Source of the DNA: Meiothermus sp. CFH 77666
GTDB taxonomy: Bacteria; Deinococcota; Deinococci; Deinococcales; Thermaceae
DNA length: 64,000 nt
Assembly (NCBI RefSeq): GCF_017497985.1
Contig: NZ_JAGDFV010000001.1
Coordinates: 286,855 to 350,854 of the forward strand
Reading direction: 5' to 3'
Shown one piece after another: positions 18,490-29,694 of this stretch. Position 1 is the first letter of the stretch. Each line of letters opens with the position of its first letter. Below the pieces are notes generated by a model. It ran no database searches. It was given only the letters and a program-made list of their open reading frames with translations, and was not told the origin of the DNA. Position numbers and translations under genes: made by a program.

Positions 18490-18845
18490 TGGTGGAGGCG
18501 AGGGGAATTGAACCCCTGTCCAAAGACCCATCCAGCAGACTTCTACGTGTGTAGTTGGTGTTTGGTTGTCGTTCGGGCTTGCGCCACCAACAGCGGGCCG
18601 GAACCGAGCGCCGTATAAATTTCGCTCTTGGCTACGGGGCCTTGCCTCGAGCTAGCCGACTTTAGGTCGTTCGTTCAGCACGCCATCGGCTGGGCTTCTG
18701 AAGAACGTCGCTGACTTAAGCAGCGAGGGCGTAGCTGTTGCTACGAACGTCGCCAGTTATGGCTTTGCCCATTTTTACGAGGCCATGGGCTACCTCGACA
18801 CGCCGTACTGCCTTCAAGAGCCCCTGTCGAAACCGGAACGCCCCC
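18490..18845 (-). ncRNA. ssrA: transfer-messenger RNA (tmRNA)
   Basis: The 5' end GGGGGCGTTCCGGTTTCGAC and the 3' end GGACAGGGGTTCAATTCCCC, then CGCCTCCACCA, form the tRNA-like domain with encoded CCA (about 356 nt). The acceptor stem GGGGGCG/CGCCTCC pairs with one G-U. The tag reading frame (18754 down to 18716) reads GDVRSNSYALAA then TAA, ending in the standard YALAA degron. It frees ribosomes stalled on broken mRNA and marks the products for proteolysis. A TACAAT box (RC of 18858-18863) is just upstream, leaving a short 5' extension for RNase P to trim. Confidence 0.95.
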
Positions 18846-18896
18846 AGGCAAATAGCTATTGTAGCAGGTTTTTGGCTTCTTGGGTAGGCTAGGGCC

Positions 18897-19304
18897 ATGA
18901 GCAAGATAGACCCCACCCGGCTCGAGCGCGACACCCTGGTCAAGACCCTGGGCATCCAGATTCTGGAGGCATCCCCCCAAAAGGTGGTGGCCGAGATGGA
19001 GGTAACCCCCAGGCTGCACCAACCCTTTGGCTACCTGCACGGTGGGGCCTCGGTGGCACTGGCCGAGACCGTCGCCAGCATTGGCGCTTACCTGGCTGCA
19101 CCAGAGGGCTATACCAGCTTCGGGCTGGAAATCAACGCCAACCATCTGCGCTCCATGCAGTCCGGCAAAGTGACGGCTACCGGAACGCCCCTTCACTCGG
19201 GGCGCACCACCGCTGTCTGGAGCATCGAAATCAGAGATGAGCAGGGACGTCTGGTCTGCATTTCGCGCTGTACGCTGGCCATTACGCCCCTGCGTAAGGA
19301 TTGA
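18897..19304 (+). CDS. hotdog-fold acyl-CoA thioesterase (PaaI/MenI-like)
   Basis: A 135-residue single hotdog domain. The signature HQPFGYLHGGASVALAETVAS holds the HGG turn and the catalytic-type Glu of the PaaI/EntH/MenI group, which hydrolyse aromatic or hydroxynaphthoyl-CoA thioesters in the cytoplasm. SFGLEINANHLRSMQSG and TLAITPL fit the same group. The ATG at 18897 is six bases after TAGGCT, suggesting a leaderless mRNA, and is divergent from tmRNA. The stop overlaps the TTGACA box of the aro attenuator. Menaquinone synthesis (MenI) or general housekeeping are both possible; the substrate is not shown by sequence. Confidence 0.85.
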   Translation: MSKIDPTRLERDTLVKTLGIQILEASPQKVVAEMEVTPRLHQPFGYLHGGASVALAETVASIGAYLAAPEGYTSFGLEINANHLRSMQSGKVTATGTPLHSGRTTAVWSIEIRDEQGRLVCISRCTLAITPLRKD

Positions 19305-19330
19305 CAAACGGGGACAACCGCCTTTACACT
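19301..19330 (+). promoter_or_regulatory. promoter of the aroF leader
   Basis: A consensus-like pair: TTGACA (19301-19306), 18-base spacer, TACACT (19325-19330). The leader-peptide ATG begins 8 bases after the -10 box, so transcription probably starts at or next to it. Confidence 0.85.
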
Positions 19331-19338
19331 CCCTGCAT

Positions 19339-19425
19339 ATGCAGACCTCGAGGGGTTTCGCAAGCCAAACTGCCCGCTTTTTTGGGTATTTTTATTGGCC
19401 TGGCATCCCCGTGAGGCTCGCATAG
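19339..19425 (+). CDS. aromatic-rich attenuator leader peptide
   Basis: A 28-codon reading frame (ATG 19339, TAG 19423-19425) between the promoter and the aroF attenuator. Residues 14-20 read FFGYFYW: six of seven are aromatic and include all three end products of the pathway. This is the design of leader peptides such as PheL or TrpL, in which slow decoding of the named amino acid stalls the ribosome and changes RNA folding. The ATG is probably the first base or nearly the first base of the mRNA. It lies 72 bases before the aroF start, with a strong terminator hairpin between. The peptide itself probably has no other function. Confidence 0.85.
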   Translation: MQTSRGFASQTARFFGYFYWPGIPVRLA

Positions 19426-19445
19426 TGGCTTAACACGCATCCGTG

Positions 19446-19478
19446 CTTCCGGGGAACGCAAACCCCGGAAGTTTTTTT
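19446..19478 (+). terminator. attenuator terminator before aroF
   Basis: CTTCCGGGG (19446-19454) pairs perfectly with CCCCGGAAG (19463-19471), loop 8, then seven Ts (19472-19478). It ends 19 bases before the aroF ATG, so full termination would silence aroF. CCCCG at 19407-19411, at the end of the leader peptide frame, can pair with CGGGG of the 5' arm and may be part of an antiterminator (inference). Confidence 0.85.
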
Positions 19479-19497
19479 GCGTGAAAGGAGCGAGGCG

Positions 19498-20535
19498 ATG
19501 CTAATCATTCTGAAACATGGTGCAGGTTCGGCAGAAATTGAGTCGGTCGTACGGGAAGTGGAGCGGGTCGGCTACCGGGCCCATGTGTCCGAGGGCGAGC
19601 ACACCACCCTGATTGGGGCCATCGGCAAGGGCCCCACCCCGGAGCTGATTGAGCACTTTCGGGCGCTTTCTGCTGTGCAGGACGTAATCCCCATCTCCAA
19701 GCCCTACAAGCTGGCCTCGCTCGAGGTCTCCCCCAGACCCACCGTGCTGCGCTGGAACACCGGCGCTACCGGCGGCGGCGAGGTGCTGGTTGCCGCCGGG
19801 CCTTGCGGGGTGGAGAGCCTGGAGCAAACCCTTACTGCTGCCCGCTACGTCAAAAAGCACGGCGCACAGATGCTCCGGGGCGGCGCCTTCAAACCCCGCA
19901 CCTCGCCCTATAGCTTCCAGGGGATGGGCCAGGAGGGTCTGGAGATTCTGGCCCAGGCCCGCCGCGAGACCGGCCTGCCCATCGTGACCGAGGTGGTCTC
20001 ACCCGAGCAGGTAGACCTGGTAGCCGCTTACGCCGATGTGCTGCAAATCGGGGCCCGCAACGCGCAAAACTTCGCCCTGCTGCAAGCGGCAGGCAGATCG
20101 GGCCGGGCCGTTATGCTCAAGCGGGGCATGAGCATGACCCTGGAGGAGTTCTTGATGTCGGCAGAGTACGTGCTGGCCCAGGGCAACATGAAGGTCATTC
20201 TGGTGGAGCGGGGCATCCGCACCTTCGAAAAGTCCACCCGCTTCACCCTGGATGTCTCGGCGGTACCGGTACTCAAGAGCCTTACCCACCTGCCGGTCTG
20301 GATAGACCCCTCCCATGCCGCCGGCAAGCGCGACTGGGTGACCTCTTTGGCGCTGGCAGGCCTGGCCGCTGGGGCGGATGGCCTGATTGTGGAGACCCAC
20401 CCCGAGCCCGAAAAGGCCCAGTCCGACGCGGCCCAGCAGCTCACCGAAAGCCAGTTTGCCGATATGATGGGCAAGGTCAAGGCCCTCCTGCCGGTGCTGG
20501 GCCGCAGGCTGGCGCGGGAACTCGAGCCTGCCTGA
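19498..20535 (+). CDS. aroF: 3-deoxy-7-phosphoheptulonate (DAHP) synthase
   Basis: A 345-residue enzyme condensing phosphoenolpyruvate and erythrose 4-phosphate, the first step of the shikimate pathway. An N-terminal ferredoxin-like/ACT-type regulatory domain (residues 1-75) precedes a TIM barrel with VAAGPCGVES, LRGGAFKPRTSPYSFQG, QIGARNAQNFALLQA, VMLKRGMSMTLEE and WIDPSHAAGKR. This is the KDO8P-like (Thermotoga-type) class, in which the N-terminal domain binds Tyr or Phe. The ATG at 19498 follows AAAGGAGCGAGG, a strong Shine-Dalgarno. Control is therefore doubled: attenuation of transcription by an aromatic leader peptide, and probable allosteric feedback on the enzyme. Confidence 0.96.
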   Translation: MLIILKHGAGSAEIESVVREVERVGYRAHVSEGEHTTLIGAIGKGPTPELIEHFRALSAVQDVIPISKPYKLASLEVSPRPTVLRWNTGATGGGEVLVAAGPCGVESLEQTLTAARYVKKHGAQMLRGGAFKPRTSPYSFQGMGQEGLEILAQARRETGLPIVTEVVSPEQVDLVAAYADVLQIGARNAQNFALLQAAGRSGRAVMLKRGMSMTLEEFLMSAEYVLAQGNMKVILVERGIRTFEKSTRFTLDVSAVPVLKSLTHLPVWIDPSHAAGKRDWVTSLALAGLAAGADGLIVETHPEPEKAQSDAAQQLTESQFADMMGKVKALLPVLGRRLARELEPA

Positions 20536-20542
20536 GGCGTTT

Positions 20543-20585
20543 TGCGAATAGCAGATAGCGAATAGCCAATAGCGGATAGCTAGCG
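20543..20585. repeat. ATAGC-type short repeat cluster
   Basis: Seven-base units of the form NNATAGC follow one another (GAATAGCAGATAGCGAATAG, then CCAATAGC, GGATAGC). It lies between aroF and tyrA. Confidence 0.65.
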
Positions 20586-20629
20586 GCTGCATGACCCACG
20601 ACTTGCTACCCTCGACCCGTGACCTCTTT

Positions 20630-21712
20630 ATGATGAAGCCCCTCTTTGGCAAAGTCGGCATCTTTGGGATTGGCCTTCTGGGCGGCAGCGTGGCCCTGGG
20701 CCTGCGCGAGCGCTTCCTGGCCGAGGAGATTCACGCCTACGACCCCGACCCCGGGGCGCTCGAGGATGCCCTGGCCCTGCAAGTAGTGGATCGGGTTCAC
20801 CCATCCCTGGGGAACTGGATTAGAGAGCTGGATCTGGGGGTGCTGGCCGCCCCGATGGGGGTGCTGGTAAGCGAGGGCCAGAAGCTCTCGCAGTTCTCCG
20901 CACCGCACACCCTCTGGACCGATGTGGGCAGCGTCAAAAGCCCGGTGGTGGCAGCGCTCACAGGGGTACTGCCCAACTTTGTGGGTTCACACCCCATGGC
21001 AGGCAGCGAGAAGGCGGGGGTCGAGGCGGCCCACGCCGGGCTCTTGCAAAACGCAGTCTGGGTGATCACGCCAACCCCCTCGACTAATCCGGAGGCCCTT
21101 GCCACCCTGCACAGGCTGGTAGAAAACCTGGGGGCCTATCCACTGGAAATCTCCCCCGAGCTCCACGACCGGCTGGTAGCCCGCATCTCCCATCTGCCTT
21201 ATCTGCTGGCCGTGGGCTTGAACCGACTGGTGGCCCAGGATCCCCAGCAGGACTTGCTAATGTTTCTGGCCGCCGGGGGCTTCCGCGACCTGACTCGAGT
21301 GGCCTCGGGCTCCCCACGCATGAGCCGTGACATGGTGGTGGCTAACAAAGCGGCCCTGCGCGAGGCCATCGAGGATCTGCGGGCGGTGATGCTGGAGCTG
21401 GAAAACCTGCTCGAGGCCCCCGAGAACCTGCTCGAGGTGGCCCAGGAAGCCAAACGCACCCGCGACTCACTGCCCATCGTTAAGCGCAGCCTGTTGCCGG
21501 TGATGAACGAACTGGTAGTACAGGTTCCCGACAAGCCCGGACAGATTGCCACCGTCTCCACGGCCCTGGGAAACGCCGGGGTCAACATCAAAAACTTCGA
21601 GGTGCTGGCCATCCGCGACGAAGGAGGCGCCATCCGGATGGGCTTTGCCACCCCCGACGAGCGTGAGCAGGCCCGGCAAATTCTGGAAAGTATCGGCTAC
21701 CGAGTGCGTTGA
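20630..21712 (+). CDS. tyrA: prephenate dehydrogenase with ACT domain
   Basis: About 360 residues. The N-terminal NAD(P) site reads GIFGIGLLGGSVALGL; the catalytic part has GSHPMAGSEKAGVEAA, RISHLPYLLAVGLN and GGFRDLTRVASG. A C-terminal ACT domain (VVQVPDKPGQIATVSTALG through MGFATPDEREQARQIL) should sense tyrosine. The enzyme makes 4-hydroxyphenylpyruvate from prephenate. The start is uncertain: ATG codons at 20630 and 20633 fit homology, and an in-frame ATG at 20591 would add 13 residues. It follows aroF by about 95 bases containing a short repeat cluster, so it may share the attenuated transcript. It overlaps the convergent DUF1648-like gene by 16 bases. Confidence 0.93.
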   Translation: MMKPLFGKVGIFGIGLLGGSVALGLRERFLAEEIHAYDPDPGALEDALALQVVDRVHPSLGNWIRELDLGVLAAPMGVLVSEGQKLSQFSAPHTLWTDVGSVKSPVVAALTGVLPNFVGSHPMAGSEKAGVEAAHAGLLQNAVWVITPTPSTNPEALATLHRLVENLGAYPLEISPELHDRLVARISHLPYLLAVGLNRLVAQDPQQDLLMFLAAGGFRDLTRVASGSPRMSRDMVVANKAALREAIEDLRAVMLELENLLEAPENLLEVAQEAKRTRDSLPIVKRSLLPVMNELVVQVPDKPGQIATVSTALGNAGVNIKNFEVLAIRDEGGAIRMGFATPDEREQARQILESIGYRVR

Positions 21713-22206
21713 GCCTCGAGGCCCACCATCCTCCAAATTTTCCAGTTCAGCCAAACCACGTAAACCAAAAGAATCGCAAGTATTCCCCAAATAAAAGAAC
21801 CGAGGCTCTGCACGGTGTTGAGTGCAACCCTGTACGTTTCGTACTGAACGTACCCAAACATTAACAGCATCAAGACGTGAACCCCCGCCAAGCCGTCATC
21901 CAAGTATCGCAAAATCCGCTGCTGCTGCTCTGTTTCCAGGCTTAGAAAAGCATTTTTGTTAGGGAGATTGAGGAATGTGTAGTCCGTCATAGCCATGCGA
22001 ATCAGGGTAAAAGTGGTGGGTATCCCCAAAGTGGCTACAATCGGCAAGATCCAGAAACTCTTCTTAGGCACCCACTGGGTCACGCCCCCGGACAGTCCAA
22101 AATGCCCGGGGATGCGATCCGGAAGCAAGGGGTAAAGCAACGCACTCAGGCCCCAAAGCCCTATCAGACCGATAAAAACCAGCCACCATGGGGGAGAGGC
22201 TTTCAC
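21697..22206 (-). CDS. DUF1648-like membrane protein
   Basis: About 169 residues with four hydrophobic segments: WWLVFIGLIGLWGLSALLY, FWILPIVATLGIPTTFTLI, GVHVLMLLMFGYVQY and FIWGILAILLVYVVWL. The loop after the first helix, LPDRIPGHFGLSGGVTQWVPK, has the P-HF-G-(x)-W pattern of DUF1648 (found in SdpI-type immunity proteins and others). I chose the GTG at 22206, with GGAAG upstream; an upstream in-frame extension to 22353 adds 49 unconvincing residues. The function is unknown. Its 3' end overlaps tyrA convergently. Confidence 0.7.
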   Translation of the reverse strand: MKASPPWWLVFIGLIGLWGLSALLYPLLPDRIPGHFGLSGGVTQWVPKKSFWILPIVATLGIPTTFTLIRMAMTDYTFLNLPNKNAFLSLETEQQQRILRYLDDGLAGVHVLMLLMFGYVQYETYRVALNTVQSLGSFIWGILAILLVYVVWLNWKIWRMVGLEAQRTR

Positions 22207-22334
22207 ATTTTTATGATGCCAACTTCCTTGTTGGTTTGTACAGACAGCAACACACCATCCCGATACCCAAAGCCCTGCAGAGGCAGTTGATATCGAATCC
22301 GTCTGGATAGAATTTTCTGAGTAGCAATCCTTTA

Positions 22335-22433
22335 ATCCCTCATCCAACGACACCCCAGATGCAGTTATCTACGGCAAAATGCACCTGGACTGCTGGCGGG
22401 CTCCTGCAAGGGGAGAAGGAAAGCGTTCAGGTT
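22335..22433 (+). repeat. dispersed intergenic repeat, family B copy 1
   Basis: Begins with CCCTCATCCAACGACACC, contains CCCAGATGCAGTTA, and ends GGGGAGAAGGAAAGCGTTCAGG. Related copies lie at 29788-29900 and, inverted, at 34287-34405. Confidence 0.6.
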
Positions 22434-22459
22434 GATTTGTTATGACCCTGGGCAATGAG

Positions 22460-23278
22460 CTACTGGCCGTGGGCAGGCACAAACTCGTGAATGACCAGTT
22501 CAGCCGGGCAGGCTACCCGTATGGGTGCGGTGGACAAACCCAGGCCCCTCGAGATAAAAGCCGGAACAGGGTCGTCTACCCAGCCCCCGGCAAACTGCTG
22601 GCCGTAGAGCGAGGACGTGAAGGTAGGGCCATACCAGGGCAGCACCACCTGTCCCCCATGGGTGTGGCCGCACAGGGTAAGGTCAACCGACTTAGGCACC
22701 TGGTACAGATAGTCCGGGTTGTGGCAAATAAGCAAACAAGCTGACGCAGACTGGTGCTTGGCAAGGGCTTTCTCAATATCGGGTTCGCCGTGCCACCAGT
22801 CCTCCACGCCTGCCAGATACAGGTCTTCCCGGAGTTGAACACCTTCGTTGTGCAGAAATCGAACGCCCTGTTGATTGAACGCTTCCTCCAGCTCCAGCGG
22901 GGGCAGCATGGGCACCCTGGGTGGGCTCGAGCTGGACTTTTTAGAAGTTACCCGCTCCGGGTGCCTGGGCTGGTAGTGGTTATAGCGGTAATCGTGGTTG
23001 CCCCAGACCGCCCAGACGCCCAGGGGGGCCTGGAGCTTTCGCAGTTCCGGCAGGATGGGTAGCACCTGGTGTTTTCGCCCGGAGTCGGTCAGGTCGCCGG
23101 TAATCACAATCAGGTCGGGTTGCTCCGCCAGGGTGGCCTCCACCCAGCGGCGCACGGAACCCTGGCGAATGAAAAACCCGATATGCAGGTCGGAAAGGTG
23201 GGCAACCCGCAAGGGGGCCTGCAAGCCCCTCAAGGGGCGCCGGTAGTGCTGCACGGTGAAGGAATAGCCAAAAATCAC
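22460..23278 (-). CDS. metallophosphoesterase (YaeI-like), copy A
   Basis: About 272 residues with all calcineurin-like metal motifs: SDLHIG, GDLTDSG, WGNHDY, CHNPD and GHTHGG. These bind two metals and cleave phosphoesters; the YaeI-like subgroup acts on lipid or UDP-lipid diphosphates in some members, which is only a possibility here. There is no signal peptide. I chose the GTG at 23278 because TACGAT (RC of 23285-23290) is six bases upstream; a GTG at 23296 would add six residues. A second, anchored paralogue lies about 210 bases upstream on the same strand. Confidence 0.88.
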   Translation of the reverse strand: MIFGYSFTVQHYRRPLRGLQAPLRVAHLSDLHIGFFIRQGSVRRWVEATLAEQPDLIVITGDLTDSGRKHQVLPILPELRKLQAPLGVWAVWGNHDYRYNHYQPRHPERVTSKKSSSSPPRVPMLPPLELEEAFNQQGVRFLHNEGVQLREDLYLAGVEDWWHGEPDIEKALAKHQSASACLLICHNPDYLYQVPKSVDLTLCGHTHGGQVVLPWYGPTFTSSLYGQQFAGGWVDDPVPAFISRGLGLSTAPIRVACPAELVIHEFVPAHGQ

Positions 23279-23485
23279 TCCGTCATCGTATCGCACTTCT
23301 CACAAACGTGGCCGCCCACAAAAACGGGAATGCATCTGGGTCAGACGCAAGTTACCCAAGCTTGGGCCGGGTCGACCCACGAGTGCTTGGGTCTCGAGTT
23401 TCCAGGTGGGCACTATGCGTTCCAGGACAAGGCGTTTTTGAAGTCGAGTAGCTCGATAAAACGAAGAGTGCTCCAACCGCCGCCA

Positions 23486-24361
23486 TCAGTCCTCCGGGAT
23501 GAAGTCAAATACCACCAGTTCGGCAGGTGCGTTGATGCGCAAGGGAAGCACCGTCATGCCCAGCCCCCGCGAGACAAACCCCGCAACCGGGGGCGAGGCG
23601 GGGCTGTAGCCGGGGCTGTACCACCCCCCAAGGTAGCTTTGACCATAGTACGAAGGCGTCCAGGGCGCGCCCACACCAGGCAGATAGACCTGACCCCCGT
23701 GGGTATGACCGCTCAGAACCAAAGACACCGGTAGACCCTGGTAAAAATCCCAGAAGTCGGGGTTGTGAGCCAGGGCCAGGCTGGCCTTTCCAGCTCGGTA
23801 GTCTGCGAGAGAAACCTTGGGGTTGGCTTCCTCTGCCCAGTAGTCGTCTACTCCGCTCAGGTAGAGGTCGTCTCGCACCCATAGGCCCTGGTTGGACAAA
23901 ACTTCAATTCCCTTTTTGGGCAAACGCTGGCCCAGATAACGCTTAACACTGGGGAGTCCATTGTCGTGGTTACCCCAAATCGAGTAGACCCCCAGTGGCG
24001 CACGAAGCCCCCCCAGCGCAGTCAGTAGGTCGTCCAGGTCTGGTGTGGTCGCCTGGTAGATACCTTTGAGCCAGTCCAGGCGCAGGCCCGACTCTATCAG
24101 GTCGCCGGTGATGACGATCAGGTCGGGTTTCTCGGCATTGGCCGCCTTCACCCAGGCCCGCACCGATGCAGCATGAACCCAGGGGCCGTAGTGAAGGTCG
24201 CTGAGCTGAACAACCCGCAGCGGACGATCCAGACCCCGCAAAACCCGCCGGTAGCGATTGATTTGAAACTGGTAGGCACCACCCACCGCCAGCCCCCCTG
24301 CACCCACAACCCCCAGACCAGCCAGGGCCAGCAGGGAAAGCAACCGACGACGGGTCAGCAT
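23486..24361 (-). CDS. metallophosphoesterase, membrane-anchored, copy B
   Basis: A 291-residue paralogue of the gene at 22460. The N-terminus LTRRRLLSLLALAGLGVVGA has twin arginines and a hydrophobic stretch, so it may be a Tat signal or a membrane anchor (YaeI in E. coli is Tat-type). Metal motifs are SDLHYG, GDLIESG, WGNHDN, AHNPD and GHTHGGQ. TACACT (RC of 24370-24375) is eight bases before the ATG. The exported or anchored form and the cytoplasmic-looking neighbour suggest related activities on two sides of the membrane (inference). Confidence 0.88.
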   Translation of the reverse strand: MLTRRRLLSLLALAGLGVVGAGGLAVGGAYQFQINRYRRVLRGLDRPLRVVQLSDLHYGPWVHAASVRAWVKAANAEKPDLIVITGDLIESGLRLDWLKGIYQATTPDLDDLLTALGGLRAPLGVYSIWGNHDNGLPSVKRYLGQRLPKKGIEVLSNQGLWVRDDLYLSGVDDYWAEEANPKVSLADYRAGKASLALAHNPDFWDFYQGLPVSLVLSGHTHGGQVYLPGVGAPWTPSYYGQSYLGGWYSPGYSPASPPVAGFVSRGLGMTVLPLRINAPAELVVFDFIPED

Positions 24362-24595
24362 CGCGCCTCAGTGTACGCCCTGAGAGGGCCCCTGGATGCC
24401 CATTTCAAGCAGTTGAAGTCTTTACACGGTCACTCGAGGTTCGCTACCGGATTCAAAAGACACTTTTCAAAACCAAAAACCTCATGGGCCGGGTTGGTTC
24501 GTCACGGTTCGGCGACAAACCAGCCATGAAACAACAGGTCTTTCTGGGCGAACCCCTGGCGTTCGTTCCAATCAAAAATCAACCCACAGCGGCCG
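24362..24595. other. intergenic region, no gene seen
   Basis: It lies between the start of the metallophosphoesterase gene and the end of secA, both on the minus strand. It holds the TACACT box of the former; I see nothing else. Confidence 0.4.
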
Positions 24596-27625
<3,030 letters not shown>

Positions 27626-28023
27626 AACCAGGCGCAATTGTACCCTGTCTGAATGAGAATGAGTGGGGTATCTGGGTACTTTAGAGCGTTCTTCACATAT
27701 CTGGAGCTATTCGACATCGAGAACGCTCTGCCCTGTACAGAACAAGGTGGTAGGAGGTGGGTAGCAGGTTTCCAACCCCTGTCCCCGACTCCCTGCTCCA
27801 TATCTCCACCTAGCGTCGTAAGGGTAGCCATACAGCCTAAGGGGAAAGTTGGCAAGAAGGTTTACCAACCAGTCTCTCAAGCGAACCGACGTCTTTGCGA
27901 GGAGGCCAAAGGCCGACGAAGCAATCCAGAAGAAGCTCGCCAAACTACCGACTGGGTAGGACACAGAAAGCACCCAGCCAGGTTCTAACGTTTCGCTGAC
28001 CAGACTTTTTGTACACTTTGGAT
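27626..28023. other. intergenic region with decayed repeats
   Basis: About 400 bases without a gene. A perfect 10-base inverted repeat AGAGCGTTCT (27683-27692) / AGAACGCTCT (27720-27729) is present. It is followed by a stretch like that at 1049-1095 (GTTTCCAACCCCTGTCCCC), then GTCTTTGCGAGGAGGCCAAA, which has the look of a widespread intergenic hairpin repeat. The TACACT box at 28012-28017 belongs to the next gene. Confidence 0.5.
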
Positions 28024-28710
28024 ATGTTCCGGGTATTGTTCTTGCTATTTCTGCTGGGCAGCCCAGCCCTGGCTAACCTTTGTGACCAACCCTTTTCACC
28101 GACCAGGCCGGGCTGGGAATGGCAGTACCGGGTTATCGGCGAACGCTCCAGCACCTATTCGATCCGCAAGACCAACATCACTGATGGGGGCTTTACCCAG
28201 GTTCGACAGACTGCCGGTGGCCGAGAGGAGTTGAAATATCGCTGCACCCTTGAAGGCATCGTCCCGGTAGATTTCGGCGGAAGTGGGAGCAACCGGGTTG
28301 AGGCGGGCGGGCAGCCGGTCAGCTACGACCTGGAGGTAGTCAAGATAACGGGGGTCGCCATACCCGACTACGACACCTGGGCAGTGGGCAATAGCTGGAA
28401 GTTGGTGATAGAGGTGCGGGGAACCGGCCAGCAGGGGCCTTTGCGCTTCAACATTAGCGGTACCCTCGAGACCACCTATCGGGTCGTAGGCCAGGAAAAC
28501 GTCACCACCCCTGCGGGCCGTTTTATGGCCTACAAACTCCAGACCACCTTTGTCACCCGAATGCGGGCCAACGCAGGCCCCATCAACATTCCCTTCAACT
28601 TCGAAAGCCAGGGCACCAGCTGGTATGCCGAAAATGTGGGGCTGGTCAAAAGCATTCAGAAAACCCGCGACGGTGAAAACGTAACCGAGCTGATCGCTTT
28701 GCGAAAGTAG
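28024..28710 (+). CDS. secreted protein of unknown function
   Basis: A 228-residue protein with a signal peptide (MFRVLFLLFLLGSPALA|NLC). The mature part is beta-rich, with paired aromatic and Gly residues and two N-terminal Cys (NLCDQPF, YRCTLEG). TYRVVGQENVTTPAGRFMAYKL is the kind of segment seen in DUF3108-like envelope proteins, but I do not assign the family firmly. ATG at 28024 with TACACT (28012-28017) six bases before, without a Shine-Dalgarno. It is convergent with tsaD, three bases apart, so it is not in an operon with it. Confidence 0.75.
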   Translation: MFRVLFLLFLLGSPALANLCDQPFSPTRPGWEWQYRVIGERSSTYSIRKTNITDGGFTQVRQTAGGREELKYRCTLEGIVPVDFGGSGSNRVEAGGQPVSYDLEVVKITGVAIPDYDTWAVGNSWKLVIEVRGTGQQGPLRFNISGTLETTYRVVGQENVTTPAGRFMAYKLQTTFVTRMRANAGPINIPFNFESQGTSWYAENVGLVKSIQKTRDGENVTELIALRK

Positions 28711-28713
28711 GGT

Positions 28714-29694
28714 TCAAGGAGCACGGTCTAGGGGCAGATAGGCCGCCGCCGGAAGGTTGAGCTGGTTTGGCGGATTCTGCCCCTGGGTACGCCAGGCAGC
28801 CAGGGCAATCATGGCTCCGTTGTCGGTAGCCAGGCCCTTTGGGGGGAAGAGTAGCCGAAGGCCTGCTGCCTGCAAGTAAGCCCTGAGCGCTGCATTTTGT
28901 GCTACCCCGCCGGTCACCAGAAGGGTTTTGAGGCCGGTGTGCTGGGCCGCACGGGTCACCACCTGAGCAATATGCTCCACCGCTACCTGCTGGAACCGGG
29001 CAGCAATGTCGGCGGGCGCATAGCCCTTTTCAATGGCCCTGGCAACGGCAGTTTTAAGGCCCGAAAAACTGAAGGCAAAGCCTTCCTGGCCCTGGAGCGG
29101 AACCCCCAGGGGCACTTTATGGGCATCTCCGTGTTGGGCCAGTTTTTCGATTTCGGGCCCCCCAGGGTAGCCCAGGCCCAGCAGGCGGGCCGACTTATCA
29201 AAGGCCTCGCCAGCAGCATCGTCCAGGGTAGCCCCAATCAGATGGTATTCACCCCAGTTTCGCACCTCGAAAAGATGGGTGTGCCCGCCCGAGGCAATCA
29301 GGGCTAGAAAGGGTGGTTCTACCTCGGGATGCTCGGCCAGGGCCGCGTAGATGTGGCCCTCGAGGTGGTGCACCGCCACAAAGGGCTTGTCCAGGGCAAA
29401 CGCCAGCCCCTTGCCGTAGGTATAGCCCACCAGCAGGGCCCCAATCAGGCCTGGCCCCCGGGTGGCCGCAATCAGGTCGAGGTTGCTAACTTCAATTCCC
29501 CCCTCCAGGAGCGCCTGCTGTACCAGGCCATCTATCACCTGGGTATGCTCGCGGGAGGCCAGCTCGGGCACCACCCCCCCATAGCGCTGGTGCAGGAGGG
29601 TTTGTGAGGCCACCAGGTTGACCACTACCTGACCGTCCCGCACCAGACCCACGCCGGTGTCGTCGCAGGAGGTGTCTATGCCCAGAATCCACAC
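28714..29694 (-). CDS. tsaD: tRNA N6-adenosine threonylcarbamoyltransferase
   Basis: A 326-residue enzyme that puts the threonylcarbamoyl group on A37 of ANN-reading tRNAs, with TsaB and TsaE. It opens ILGIDTSCDDTGVGLV, has the metal-binding HHLEGHIYA and IASGGHTHLFEV, GATLDDAAGEAFDK, VTGGVAQNAALR and LATDNGAMIA. GTG start at 29694. Its normal length and all motifs argue for a working copy. Confidence 0.97.
   Translation of the reverse strand: MWILGIDTSCDDTGVGLVRDGQVVVNLVASQTLLHQRYGGVVPELASREHTQVIDGLVQQALLEGGIEVSNLDLIAATRGPGLIGALLVGYTYGKGLAFALDKPFVAVHHLEGHIYAALAEHPEVEPPFLALIASGGHTHLFEVRNWGEYHLIGATLDDAAGEAFDKSARLLGLGYPGGPEIEKLAQHGDAHKVPLGVPLQGQEGFAFSFSGLKTAVARAIEKGYAPADIAARFQQVAVEHIAQVVTRAAQHTGLKTLLVTGGVAQNAALRAYLQAAGLRLLFPPKGLATDNGAMIALAAWRTQGQNPPNQLNLPAAAYLPLDRAP

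Noticed and set aside
19423..19478. T-box or protein-binding riboswitch as the aroF control element
   Set aside because: No T-box consensus or specifier loop; the in-frame aromatic-rich peptide and the terminator explain the region better.
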